From Protopterus annectens (taxonomy: Eukaryota; Chordata; Ceratodontiformes; Protopteridae): a stretch of 64,000 bases of DNA. A model generated the notes under the pieces. That model worked only from the letters and a program-made list of their open reading frames with translations. It was not told where the DNA came from and made no database searches. This document shows, piece by piece, positions 43,793-54,540 of the stretch; the stretch's first letter is position 1; each line of letters starts with the position of its first letter. The stretch spans positions 1,418,809,156 to 1,418,873,155 of the forward strand of contig NC_056733.1 of NCBI RefSeq assembly GCF_019279795.1, given 5' to 3'. The position numbers were made by a program, and so were the translations under genes.

Positions 43793-44180
43793 AAAGAAGT
43801 TATGTCTTACCATAATGTTCCATCTGTGTTGTTGATCTTCTTTCATTCATCACTGATGGGTTTGGTTCCGAGCCCTTGGAACAGAGTCGGCCTAATACCA
43901 AGCTTGCACCCACCAAAAACTCTCGAGCTAAACTTCTACCCACAATGCCCTTTCTCCCTGTTATCTCAGATCGAGTTTGTCCATGTTACACAAGTAAAGC
44001 AGAGGCCATTTCTGTGTAAATGCCCTAAGACAGCACTTGGACCCAAAGTATCACCCAGGAGCCTTTGGCGGGGGAAGGAGGGTGGGAAGTGATGAATGAA
44101 AGAAGATCAACAACACAGACAGAGCGTTATGGCAACACACAACTTCTTTATCTGATGTTAATCTTCTTTCCATTCATCAC
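43793..44180. repeat. Left terminal repeat and ICR of DIRS F
   Basis: CATAATGTTCCATCTGTGTTG near the left end is inverted near 44105-44135 (CAACACAGACAGAGCGTTATG). The next block, TTATCTGATGTTAATCTTC, should be the complement of the lost right end. Confidence 0.62.
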
Positions 44181-44225
44181 TGATGGGGCAGAATTCCCAG
44201 CTACCTTGAGATCCTTGGGTGGCCA

Positions 44226-45200
44226 TTACGGAACAATGTTCCCGAGTACCACTGAGCTGAAGGCAGCTCTCCCTCTGGAGACCATATCCAATTTGTAATG
44301 ATTGATAAAAGTGTGGGGTTTAGCCCAAGTGGCTGCTGTGCAAATGTCATCCATAGAACCCCTGGAGTGAAAGACTACAGATGTTGCCATAGATCTAGTG
44401 GAATGGGCTTTAACATTCTGTGGCATAGGTTCTTTTGCAAATGAATAAGTGAAACATATGCAATCCCTTAGCCATTTTGATAAAGTGACCTTGGAGACAG
44501 AATTTCCCATTCTAGGCCCAGAAAAGGAAATGAAAAGTTGGTCAGTCGTGCGTATTGTTTTGTTCCTCTCAACTGCCTGTGTACATCCAGGGAATGTAGG
44601 CAGTATTCTCCTTCATTAGAAAAATTTGGGAAAAATACTGGTAGGTCAATAGACTGATTGATGGAAAAGTCAGAAAACTTTGGGAAGAAAGATTGGTTCG
44701 TCCGGAGTGATACTCTGTCCTTGTGAAAGATTAGATAGGGTCTTTTGGTGCACAATGCCTGCAACTCAGAAATTCTCCCGGCTGGTGTGATGGCTACCAA
44801 GAAGAGAGATTTCCTTGGCAAGAATTTGAGGTCACATTTCACTGTAGGTTCAAGGGGGGGGGTTGAATCAAAGACTGGAGAACTAACACGAGGTTCCATG
44901 GCTCTATAGGCTGTCTAATTGGAGGTCTAATGTGAGAAACTCCTTTGAGAAAATTTTTACATAAATGCAGTGATATGACAGGAGTACCATCCAGCCCATT
45001 ATGGTAATTTGAAATTGCTGCCAGGTATACTCGTATGGTAGAGACTATGGCTCCATCTTCAAAAAACTTAGATACTGTAAAACCACTGTGACTGGAGCCG
45101 AATACAGATCTAGCATCTTTTCCTTTGACCAAATAGAGAACCTTTTCCATTTGTCCCGATACAGTCTTATGGTGGATGGTTTAGGAGAGGCCAGAATAAT
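44226..45200 (-). pseudogene. Tyrosine recombinase, DIRS F
   Basis: AHSTRSMATSVVF (HxxR) and ATWAKPHTFINHYKLDM (Tyr) are in the 44226-44510 frame. PAGRISELQAL, the box-I region with Arg retained, is in 44468-44899. The N-terminal arms are at 44839-45200. Two frameshifts. Confidence 0.74.
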
Positions 45201-47135
45201 GTCATGAACAGCTGAGGTGAGATCATCCTGCCTGGCAACTAACGGAAGTGGAGAAACCAAGCTGTCAGCTTGAGACTGGACAGATTTGGGTAACTCAACC
45301 CTTGGGGGGGGTGAGAAATCAGCTTTGGAAGAAGGTCCAGAATCCTCTGTGGATATAACAGATGAACTCGAAGGAAGGGGAACCAAACTTGTTGAGGTCA
45401 AAAGGGGGCTATGAGGATCAATTTCAATTTCAACCGAATAGCTTTCTTTATGAATTGTGGAATCAGGGGAATGGGCTGAAAGGCATACAGAAGTCCCGTG
45501 GGCCAATTGTGGACCAGAGCGTCCCTTGGGGACTCCCCCATTGGGGGGAATAGGGCAAAATAGCTGCTGCATTTGCTGTTTGAGGCAAAGAGGTCGCAGC
45601 AAAGCTGGCCCCAACGGCTGAACATTTTTGCTGCTACTTTGGGATTAAGAGACCACTCGTGGGGCAAAAGAATACATCTGCTCAACTTGTCTGCAATCAC
45701 ATTGGTGCTCCCCGGGATATGTGTTGCTATCAGAAAGCAGTCGGAAGCCATCACCCACTGCCAAATTCTCATGGCCTCTCGACACAGGGGGGTAGGACTT
45801 GGTTCCTCCTTGCTTGTTGATATACCAGACTATTGACATATTGTCTGACTGAATTGCAATCGTTCCAGACGGAAGTACTGGTTGAAATGCTTGCAACACT
45901 AACAGCACCGCTCTCAGTTCTAGAGCGTTGATATGCAGGTTGGCCTCCAACCTGGAACAAGCGCCTTGGACTGCCTTTCCCTGGAAATGGATACCCCACC
46001 CTATCAGGGAAGCATCCGTGGTCACAATGGCCTTGGGCTGAGGGGACTGGAATGGGTGGCTCAAAAGGTCTGTGTTTGGACCCATCCACCAAAGAAGGTC
46101 CTGCTTGCAAGAGTTGGTTATCTGAATCTGAAAACATAAAGGGTGATGGTTCGGGAACCACTGAGAGAGAATAAACCACTGGAGAATTTGCATGTGCAAT
46201 TTTGCAAGAGGCACTATTGATATGGAAACTGCCATGGATCCTAGGACCTGAAGAACCTCTCTCGCTGAGACTTTGTTTTGACAGAGTATCACCCGGAGAT
46301 GAAGCCTCAATCTCTGGAGTCTGTGAGCTGGGAGAGACACCAGGCAGGATCAGGTGTCGAGGACGTCTCCAATGAATACTATCTGCTGGAACGGAGTAAA
46401 GTTGGATTTCTCCCAGTTCACAGTTATCCCCAAAATTTCTGTAAGAGAAAGAGTGTATTGCAGGGCTGAAGAGAGACTGAATGGTAGGGCACGAAACTGG
46501 TAATGACTGGCTCCTAGCCAAAAACAAAGTAGACTCCTGGAGCGTTTGTCCTTTTTGATGTGGTAATAAGCGTCCCGGAGATCTATCGAGCACATCCAAT
46601 GGCCCTCCCATAGAAAAGGGAGAATGGACTGAACTATGACCATCCGGAATTTGGTTTGGGCAACACACTTGTTCAAACTGCTGAGCTCCAGAATGGGTCT
46701 CCTGTTCCCTGTCTTTTTTGGAACCAAAAAGAATCTTGAGTAAAATCCGGATCTGCATTGGTCTGGTGGGACTAGTTGGATGACTCTTTTTTGAAACAGC
46801 ATTTTTATTTCTGAAGCTGCTTCTTTCCTTTGACTGGGTGGAACATTAGGAAGATTTGGATAAGTGTTGAGGGGAATGGTGTAACCTCTGGTAATGATAT
46901 TCTGCACCCAACAATCGGTGGTAATAGAGTGCCAGGCAGCTTGGTGCAGAGAGAAACGACCCCCAACTGCTTCCAGAGGAAAGCAATCAGGCCGCTCTTC
47001 AGGAGCACTGATAAGGCTGCCCAGAAAAGGAGTCTCTGGGGCCTTGGTTACGCGGACCCCCTCTGCCTCGATAGGAGCGTCTTCCAGAATTGTTACACCC
47101 TCTGCCCCAGGGGGTATCTTCACCATGTGAGGCAC
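45045..47135 (-). pseudogene. RT-RNase H-MT-like polyprotein, DIRS F
   Basis: MT-like CDLFASNSKCSSYF is at 45398-45772. RNase H has TTDASLIGWGIHF (45645-46340) and a QSDNMSIVWYINKQGG box. RT has motif A CSIDLRDAYYHIKKD and motif B start ALPFSLSSAL (46350-47135). The next residues, QYTLSLTEILGITVNWEKS, belong to the thumb, so the YLDD segment is deleted in frame. RT cannot be active. Confidence 0.78.
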
Positions 47136-48420
47136 AAAAATGACCCCGACATTTTTTGTGCCACATCTTCCTACTCCTCTGGTTCCTAGAAAAGGAACAT
47201 TGGGGGTTGGAAAAACATAGACTTATGGCAGACAGGGTCTTACCATCCTGCTCACACCTGACCAGAGTGTCCTTTACCTTGGAGCCAAACAGGGAAGATG
47301 CTTCAATGGGAGAATTCAGAAAGGAAGACTTGAAGGGATCCATGAGGTCACAAAGGTGCATCCAAGCATCATGTCTCATAACTATGCCTGAACCCGCAGC
47401 TCGAGCCGCTCCTTCGGTTGCATGTGAAACAACCTCATGGATGAGTTGGTGATCGATTCCAGGGTTGCAAGCTGCGATGCAACTTTGTCCCTTACCTCAT
47501 CACACACCTGCCCCAGATTTTTTTTAGTTGTCTGATACCTGACAACAATCCCACTTGAAAAATGTGCCATTAGATTTCTCTTCTGGGAAGGCATACCCAA
47601 AAGGGAAGAAATTTGGATGGAGCAAGCCAAAGAATCATCCCGAGGATTCCTCATCATCTGAGGAAAACCCCTCATAAGTTCACTTTTGAGGGGTAGAAGA
47701 AGGAAAGGAAGAAGAAGAAAGAGCTGACGACTGGTTCAAAGCCATGAAGGTGTTAAACAGGCCTTGGGAGAAAGCCTTCCATTCCACAGGCTGTTCCTGA
47801 GGGGCTGAAGAAACATGTTTGGTCTTAATTTTTTCCTTTTTGGGAGCTTCCATGTGGTGGAAAGTGGATGGGCCAGACGTCGGCCTACATTCCACAATGT
47901 CGGCAGAGACATCCTCATGCAAGATGATCTGAGTAATACCACGCGGGCTCTCATTCATCACGAGTCATGGTCCCCCACCTACACCCGAGTCGGATGCCTG
48001 CAATTCCCTTGAGGAAGTGCTGGTAGGGTCCTTCAAAGCCTCCTCACTGGTACCCATTAAACGAGACTCTACCGACTCTGGAATGGTCTCCAGGCCAACA
48101 CTGGCCTCGGGAGAGATGTCCAGAACAGAGGGAGCAGTGAGTAAATTAGGCCTAGGCTTCTTGGTCTTCTTAGATTGCGGATCGGCTGAAAGGCCTGATG
48201 CAGCTTCCATGTTATGAGTGAGACACTTAAGTTGCCGATTTTTCTAGATACAAGTTGAGCGAATCTAAATGACTACATAGGGTCTTTGGTACAAAGATCT
48301 TACAAATAGCCCAGGTAGTAGGGTCGTCATCCAGGCTTAGGCAAAATAAACAAAGGTCATGAGCATCCTTATGTGGAATCTGTCTTCTACACTGACACTT
48401 GCCCTTCCTAGCTGACATGT
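47000..48420 (-). pseudogene. DIRS ORF1 (gag-like), F/E hybrid
   Basis: The C-terminal block (MRHDAWMHLCDLMDPFKSSF, FGSKVKDTLVRCEQDGKTL; 46999-47379) resembles J and M. The N-terminus (CQCRRQIPHKDAHDLCLFC, 48227-48420) resembles copy L and lies next to E-type terminal sequence. Middle pieces at 47382-48210 are Ser/Thr/Pro-rich. Several frame changes. The switch in affinity supports a hybrid. Confidence 0.62.
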
Positions 48421-48906
48421 AATCAAAACAGCACACAGTAGCCAAAGACTTCAGTGAAAAAACCCCAACAGGGTACTTATCTGAACCAAGGTTTGCAACT
48501 TGTCTGATGAGCAATGACCAGAGCAGACGATCGGACAGGTGGCAGAAAAGTTCTGAGGTCTGGTACGTGCTAGAGTCCATGTTATACCTGATGTCACTTT
48601 ATGACTGATGTATGTTTTGGATACCGTGCGATATTGCACGTAACTCATAGTAGCATTAGACTTTTGTATACTGGCCGGAAGTACGAGTCAGCCAGAGGTG
48701 GACTCCCTAAGTTCTGAGGTCTGGTACGTGACAAAGTCCATTTTATACCTGATGTTACTTCATGACCATGTGTGCTTTGGATACCATGCGATGCTGCACG
48801 TACCTCACAGTGGCATTAGACTTTTGTATACTGGCTGGAAGTATGAGTCAGCCAGAGGCGCCCTCCCTCATGTTATGAATATTGCAGCATATGCATAGAA
48901 GTACAT
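48421..48906 (-). repeat. Leader and right terminal repeat of DIRS E, with a 161-bp tandem duplication
   Basis: A CCCC-AACA-GGG motif (48463-48472) precedes ORF1. 48548-48708 and 48709-48868 are tandem copies sharing GTTCTGAGGTCTGGTACGTG and GCATTAGACTTTTGTATACT. The outer end ATGTTATGAATATTGCAGC is complementary to the ICR at 42720-42760. Confidence 0.75.
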
Positions 48907-48965
48907 CTAGTGGTACAGAACCAATCCTAGACTGGATCTTAACCGCTAACCCAGAAAATACAACT
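48907..48965 (+). pseudogene. L2-type LINE endonuclease, fragment 2
   Basis: Reads TSGTEPILDWILTANPENTT, the LIDWILTNNP-type box of LINE endonucleases. It continues fragment 1 across DIRS E and is interrupted on the right by the minus-strand CR1. Confidence 0.62.
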
Positions 48966-49016
48966 TAAGGTTCAAAGGTAGGTACTAGGGCTATTGGCCC
49001 TAGGGCCTATATAAGC

Positions 49017-51870
49017 CTAACCAAAAGGTACCCTGGCTTTTGCCACCCAAGAAAATAATTTTCCTGTGCCACTGTCAAGCAGAGCCACAGAAGTGATCCC
49101 CAGGATGAATTTCCTATCTCCCATCCAATCATCAAGATTTTTCTTGAAGAGTGCTAAAGAGGAGCTTTGTTTGATATAGATAGGTAGTTTGTTTCAGAGT
49201 ATGGGAAGTCTCTGAGACAGGAATCTGTCCCTCCAGCATGTTCCGTTTATTGTGGTGACAAGGTTTAGGTCCCTAGAGCATGTAGCTCGTAGGCATTGGG
49301 ATTTCTTTAAGTGGAGCATGTGTAAAAGCTCTGGGTTTGACATAGCTTTGTGTGTTAGGCAGAGATCGCCTCTGAGTAGGCGATATGCGATGGAGTAAAG
49401 CTGCAGTTTTTTGAGACGGTCTTCGTAGGGCATCTGTTTGAGGCCAGTAATCCTCTTTGTGAGGTATTTCTGTGGCCTTTCCAGTTGTTGTAGATGTCTT
49501 GTGAGGTACATACCAAAAGGGGCATTGTACTCTATAATGGGTCTAATGAGTGACGAGTAGAGGGGAACAATGACCTCTTTTTTCCTGGATGAGAAACCTT
49601 TTGTGATGAGGTGTGCCACATAGAAGGATTTCCTGACTACTGTGGTGATGCGATTATCAAAGGAGAGACTACTGTCCACCTGTGTCCCAAGGTCTCTTAT
49701 CACACTTTCGGTGTTAAGTAGACTACCGCCTATGTGGTAGTTCATGGGTACAGAGTTTTTACCAAAAGGGATGACAATGCACTTTTTGGCACTGAGCCTG
49801 AGGCCATGGCTTTGACACCAGGCATCTGTCTCAGCGAGGCCCTTTTGTAGGATGTCCACATCTTTTGAAGTTTTGATTATGGCTCCTAGTTTGCAATCAT
49901 CTGCGAAATTTGTTAGCCAAAGACCTTCTGTGTTGGCCTGTACTTCAGAGAAGTAGATACCAAACATGAGAGGACCCAGGACTGAACTCTGTGGTACTCC
50001 ACTTGTCATTGGTCTGAAGTTGGATTTGGAGTCTACTACTTTCACAGTGTGGGTTCTGTCAGTGAGCCAGTTGGCAACCCATCTTGTGACATAGGGATTT
50101 ATACCTAGTTTAGTGAGTTTATCTATAATTCCAGAGTGGGGATGGTGTCAAAAGCCTTGGCAAGATCTAGATAGGCTGTGTGAACCACCTTACCCTCATC
50201 TGCAGCTTTGGTGACTGCTTCAAAGAAGTCTATCAGGTTTAGGAGACATGATCTGCCTTTTACAAACCCAAACTGGGTGGGGTCCTGAGTTTGGAGATTA
50301 CCAATGTCATTGTTTATAAGTTCTGTGATGATAATTTCCATAGCCTTGCAGACCAGGCTCATTAGGCTAATGGGGCGGTAGTTTCCAGGGTCTGTGGTGG
50401 CTCCCCCTTTGTGGAGTGGGACAACCGTCGCTGTGCACCATTCAGTGGGAACATAGCCTGAGGTGAGGCTATGACTGAACATGGTACTTAGGTGGGGTGC
50501 CAGTTCGTTCTGTAGTTCATGTAGAGCACAGCCTGGGATGTTGTCAGGTCACATGGATGCTGTGTTCTTGGCTTTGGATAGTGTGTTTTTTACCTGTGCA
50601 GCCATGATTACAGGAACTTTGCATTCTTCTGGTATAGAGATAGGACCTTTAGGGGATGACAGGGGGGTAAAGTTAGCACTGAACCTATCAGCCAGGATGT
50701 TGGCAATATCAGTTGGTTCTGTATATTTAGTGCCATTGTGATGTAACTCAGAGCAGATCTGAGTATTGCCATTGAGATTCTTGACATAGCTATAGAATGC
50801 TTTGTGGTTGTCTTTAGAGTCAGTGGCGATTTTGTTTTCATAACTAGCTTTGGAGGATTTTATGAAATATCTCAGCTTCTTACTGAGGCTGACCAGGGAG
50901 TTTCTCCAATCATGGGATTTTACTCTTTTGCAACAGTTTCTTTCTTCTGTTGTAGAGTTTGTTTATGGCAGGGGACCACCAGATTGGCTTCATTTTTATG
51001 GAGGATTGCATTCTTGGTTCTGTTAGGGATTGCACGATCCATGCACTCATGCAAGTGCTTATAAAGTGCATTTGTGTAGGATTCACAGTCATACCTCTAT
51101 TGCCCGTCAGCATGGGTGTCGTGAAGTTTGCCACTTCTGTCTTAAGAAGCGTGAAGTTGGGTTTGGAGACATTTTTTACTGTGGTTTCCCTAATGGGAGG
51201 TGGGGGAGGGATGTGCATGTCTAGGGTGATTAGCTTGTGGTCGGATCTGACCAACGAGGAATTGACCTCTGATGTGGAGCACCGGTTGCCCATGTTGGTA
51301 ATAACCAGGTCTAGGATATTGCTGCCCCTGGTGGGGGTGTGGATAAGTTGATCCAAGGCATTGGAATTTATGAATTCCAGAAAATGTTGAGCACAAGAGT
51401 TGGTGCATGAGTAGTTTTCCCAGTTAATGGTAGGGTAGTTGTAATCGCCTATTATTAGGGTGTTAGGCTGTACCCTAATATTTTCCAGTGTATCAAGAAA
51501 TGAGTGAGAATCCTGGGGCATGGTGGGGGATCTGTAGCAGGCTACAATTTGGATTGTGGTCTTGCCCAGAGTTAGTTGCACTTGGATAATCTCGGATGCA
51601 TTATGCTGAGCAACTAGCCTGGAGGTGTGGATATCCTTAATGAACATGGACACGCCTCTGCCTTTAGTGTTTCGGTCCAGGTTAAGTGGCCGAAAGGTGT
51701 GGTATAAATTATAGCCTGGCAATGCAGGGGTACTCTCTGGAGCCTTGAACCAGGTCTCTGTCACTGCACAAATGTCGATGCTCTCCATTTTAAGGAGTGC
51801 CTCGAGTGAGTGCATTTTGAGGTTTAGACTTCTAGCATTGAGTAGCAATACCCTCAGATTCTTCTTGCCT
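49017..51870 (-). pseudogene. CR1 ORF2: endonuclease and reverse transcriptase
   Basis: The endonuclease (50910-51848) has ARSLNLKMHSLEALL, DICAVTETWF, ACYRSPT, IIGDYNYPTINWENY and SDHKLITLDMHI. RT has NYRPISLMSLVCKAME, FGFVKGRSCLLNLIDFFE and YLDLAKAFDTIP (50123-50482). After a frameshift come GVPQSSVLGPLMFGIYF, FADDCKLGAI and WVANWLTDRTH. A Trp-to-stop TGA at 49196-49198 precedes the last ~60 codons (YIKQSSSLALFKKNLDDW; end at 49017). Few lesions for a vertebrate CR1. Confidence 0.88.
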
Positions 51871-52860
51871 GTACCTGTTACAGTGGTAAATTTGTCATTT
51901 GAACCTTGCCTAAAAAAGGCACTATAGGGGTGGCTAGAACCTTAGCCAGTATCCAGAATCCCAGGGGCGACAGGTGCAGGCCATCTCTGGCAAAGCATCG
52001 TGGTTTGTCGATCATGTCATCCCAGGCAGACAGATACTCGATCCCCTTAGAATGACACCAGAAGCTTAGCCAATTGTTGAAGTCAATCATTTTGTCCTTG
52101 TTATGTGGTATCATTCTGGGTGATGGCAGGATGCTACTTAGGGCTAGGGTCATACCTGCCTGAGCTACAAGATCGGACAGCTCCTCCATGTCCCTTTTCA
52201 TGTAGTCCAAGGAGGTACGTCTCAGGTCATTCACACCAACATGGACAATGACAAAGTCATATTTGTACTTGTTTTGGAGTGAACTGAGTGCATGCGTTAT
52301 GTGGCGGATCCTGGCACCCTACAGGCAGCTGACAATAACTTTCTCCTTGTTTAGCCTGGTGAGTGGAACATCAGAGTGCCTGACTACAGAGTCACCTATG
52401 ACTAGAGTGTTGGGTACGTTGTTATGCCTTATGGGCTGTGGTTGAGTGGCACACTGAGTTTGTGGGCTATGTGTCATTTTGGTTGTGTTGGGGGGTGGAA
52501 GTTGCTTGTGTTTCTGCTTTGGAGGTCCCTGTTGCTTGGGCAGGTTTTTACTGAGAGCCTCCATGAATGTAGGTGTGTGTTTTGTGTTTCCATGTATGAG
52601 TTTTGGTGGTGTAGGTTTTGAGGGACTATGTGCTGAGTGTGGTGTGTTGCAAGTGTTTTCCTTCTCCTCTTGACTGTCTAGTCCAGTCTTAGGTGAAGAG
52701 AGCTTTGCTTCTAGTTTGGCTATATAAGTGCATCTCTCACAGGTTGTAGTGTTGGGTAGTAGGAGGAGAGGGTTTGTCTGTGTACATGAGGCAATTACTG
52801 CACTGCCCCAAGATGCACAGATTCATCAGGTAGACAGGAGAAAACACCGGGAGCTGACCC
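51860..52860 (-). pseudogene. CR1 ORF1 with SGNH-esterase-like domain
   Basis: N-terminal TTCERCTYIAKLEAKLSS has a CxxC and a short coiled-coil-like stretch, then a Pro/Gln/Lys-rich linker. The domain starts at TLVIGDSVVRHSDVP (GDS block with Ser). HVGVNDLRR (block with Asn) and FARDGLHLSPLGFWILA (DxxH block) follow. SGNH-type esterase domains are known in ORF1 of CR1-group LINEs. One in-frame TAG (52319-52321), between SCL and GAR, is the only clear lesion. Confidence 0.82.
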
Positions 52861-53450
52861 TTAGACATGCCTGGATAGGTGCTTATTCGTTAAGTACTAG
52901 AAACTGTTTTCCTCTAGACAGTTAGGAAAGTTGAGTGCTGTAGTAATTTGTAGCTTATTTAGTGCTTACAATACGTTCTGAACAAGTGCTGAGCTCAAAG
53001 AAACAGACTTGAGTGCTGAAACAAAAAATCTGGCTGGTTCTAAAAAACAAAATTAAGCTAGAAGGCTTCCCTCCAACAAAGACAGACTTGGGGGCTTAGA
53101 AGCCCACAAATAGCCCTGGACACAGCAAATCTGTATCCAGACTAGTCTACCGACAGGAAAGGCAGGAAACGAGCTTAGAAATTTTTTTTTTTAAGTGGAA
53201 AGAGAAAAAGGAGGAGCAGAAACTAAGCTGATTGGCCTTCTCAAATGTTCTCCCTGTATTAGGTAGAATGAGGTAATGACACTAGACTGGAACAAATTTA
53301 CAGTAGAGGCGGGCAACTGCAAAGCCACCAACTATAAGAACAGCATACCAATAGGGTGGGAAACAAACTGCAGAAATGTTTCTCACAGCAGAAAAGCAGC
53401 AGTAACCCTTTAAATGAAAGTTTTAAATAGCTAAATCTGATATTTTTCCA

Positions 53451-53727
53451 CTGTCCCTTAGTGACTACATCCATCTGCAAAATCAGCAGGTCCTCCAAAC
53501 ACACCTTGTTCAATTCTGCTAGGAATTTAACGAAGTATAACAAAGATGTATTTATTAACACTCTCAAATTCTAAAACTGTATCAGATTAAAATACCTCCC
53601 CTTACACAATCCCATTAACACTTCAATAGCACATTTCTAAACATTTGAAACCAACAACCTCTACTTACGAAGAAAAGAGACAAAATTTACTCCTGCCCCT
53701 GAGCTAACACTCATAATCAAACTAATG
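53451..53727 (+). pseudogene. L2-type LINE, fragment 3 (end of endonuclease and linker)
   Basis: Plus-strand reading RNLTKYNKDVFINTLK ... YLRRKETKFTPAPELTLIIKLM, with stops, fits the end of a LINE endonuclease and the following linker (WFTPELTSLIKLMRKKDKA type). The PLE interrupts at 53728, and the reading goes on at 55740 as RCKDKDRCA, confirming the split. Confidence 0.62.
53711..53727. repeat. Target-site duplication of the PLE (left copy)
   Basis: TCATAATCAAACTAATG occurs here and again at 55723-55739, in the same orientation, directly flanking the PLE. Confidence 0.88.
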
Positions 53728-53874
53728 GAAAGAAATAAAAACAGTCATTCTCCAGAGGTATAAATGCACTCCCAGATAAAGCCACAACCGTGGCTAACAG
53801 AACAATTATCTTGAAGTACTGGTAGAGCAAACCAAGGCACAAAATCCACGAAAATATCATAAAGCAGTTTACTG

Positions 53875-53918
53875 ATGTGAGCGCTTTCACGTCTTAAACT
53901 TGCCACTTCATCAGACAT
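53875..53918 (-). ncRNA. Hammerhead-ribozyme-like motif, left PLE arm
   Basis: Minus strand: stem I ATGT/ACAT (53915-53918 with 53875-53878), CTGATGA (53908-53914), stem II GTGGC/GACGT with one mismatch, GAAA (53885-53888), then short self-complementary GCGC and the predicted cleavage C at 53879. Same order as known PLE hammerheads with minimal stem III. Sequence-identical core at 55610-55653. Confidence 0.62.
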
Positions 53919-54204
53919 AGTAAAATCAGTTTCAACCATTGCTTTTTAAAGAATTTTACTTCTTGATAACAACACATTAACAAGCATCAATTAGATTATT
54001 AAAGAGATACAGCACACTTACAAAATATAGATACTAAAACAGCAGCGCTTAGGAATATGTAACATATAATATAAAATACATCTATGCATAAACCTGTATA
54101 CAGAATTATATAAAAAGTTATATAAATTATTATATAAAATTCATATATAAATAAAACCATTCATGCCAATAATATTTGTTCAATTTCAACCCATTGTTTT
54201 TATT

Positions 54205-54540
54205 CTTATTCTTTATTTTTTGAACCTCCTATTCTTCAAAATAGGCTTAATACAAATTTTATCATTCAACCCTCTGCCTTTATTACCTCTCATTCTGATA
54301 ATCCATCTAAGCTCAGTGGATTCAACCTTATTCTCCAAGTCACCTCCACAAACATTCTCATGGATTACCTCTAGAGCCATAAATTTAAAATTATGCGATA
54401 AGTCTTGTGATGTAATATGTTTAGCCAAAGCATTGGTGCATATAGAGTTATTTATACAATAAATGTGTTCTCTTATTCTATCTCGAAAACGGCAATCTGT
54501 TTTACCTATATATAAAAACTGTAGCAAACCTGGCATACAG
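54205..54540 (-). pseudogene. PLE GIY-YIG endonuclease domain
   Basis: FLYIGKTDCRFRDRIREHIY carries the YIG motif and the Arg of the GIY-YIG fold. HNFKFMALEVIHE and DLENKVESTELRWIIRM (catalytic Glu region) follow, ending KNRRFKK at 54213. The domain nicks DNA for PLE retrotransposition. It is in frame at its C-terminal side, but a frame change near 54510 separates it from the linker. Confidence 0.82.

Larger units (their letters stand above)
43793..48000 (-). mobile_element. DIRS-like retrotransposon F (right end missing)
   Basis: Left end AAAGAAGTTATGTCTTACC and ICR (about 44100-44175) are of the J/K group. YR, MT, RH, RT and ORF1 follow. The expected right end (complement of ATCTGATGTTAATCTTC) is not found before E-type terminal sequence at 48421. 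F has probably been joined to E by a deletion or recombination in ORF1 between about 47500 and 48400; the right limit given is approximate. Confidence 0.6.
32687..48906 (-). mobile_element. DIRS-like retrotransposon E (host of D, C and F)
   Basis: Left end AGAATAGTTGTGTAAAATC (32687), right end ...ATAGAAGTACAT (48906). The ICR (42659-42745) reads TTACACAACTATTCTATGTCC across the predicted circle junction. It sits in an L2-type LINE, and joining the flanks restores a continuous endonuclease frame without target duplication. D (32756-42402) interrupts its left terminal repeat and F interrupts its YR at 43793. Only one RT/ORF1 set remains between F and the E right end. Confidence 0.82.
48966..53450 (-). 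mobile_element. CR1-type LINE, near full length
   Basis: Minus-strand CR1 with esterase-type ORF1 (51860-52860), ORF2 (49017-51870) and a 3' UTR ending in the GGCCCTAGGGCC hairpin region (about 48990-49010). It splits the L2-type endonuclease. The 5' boundary is uncertain: sequence from about 52930 to 53450 may be CR1 5' UTR, since L2 coding resumes near 53460. Confidence 0.8.

Noticed and set aside
32687..48911. TAGT as a 4-bp target duplication of DIRS E
   Set aside because: The ICR predicts that the element begins at AGAATAG and ends at ACAT. With those ends no duplication is needed, and the LINE frame is still continuous.
54163..54462. Hydrophobic plus-strand ORF in the PLE left arm (and its mirror at 55101-55364 minus)
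   Set aside because: Antisense of the GIY-YIG endonuclease end and 3' UTR. It appears twice only because the arms are inverted repeats.
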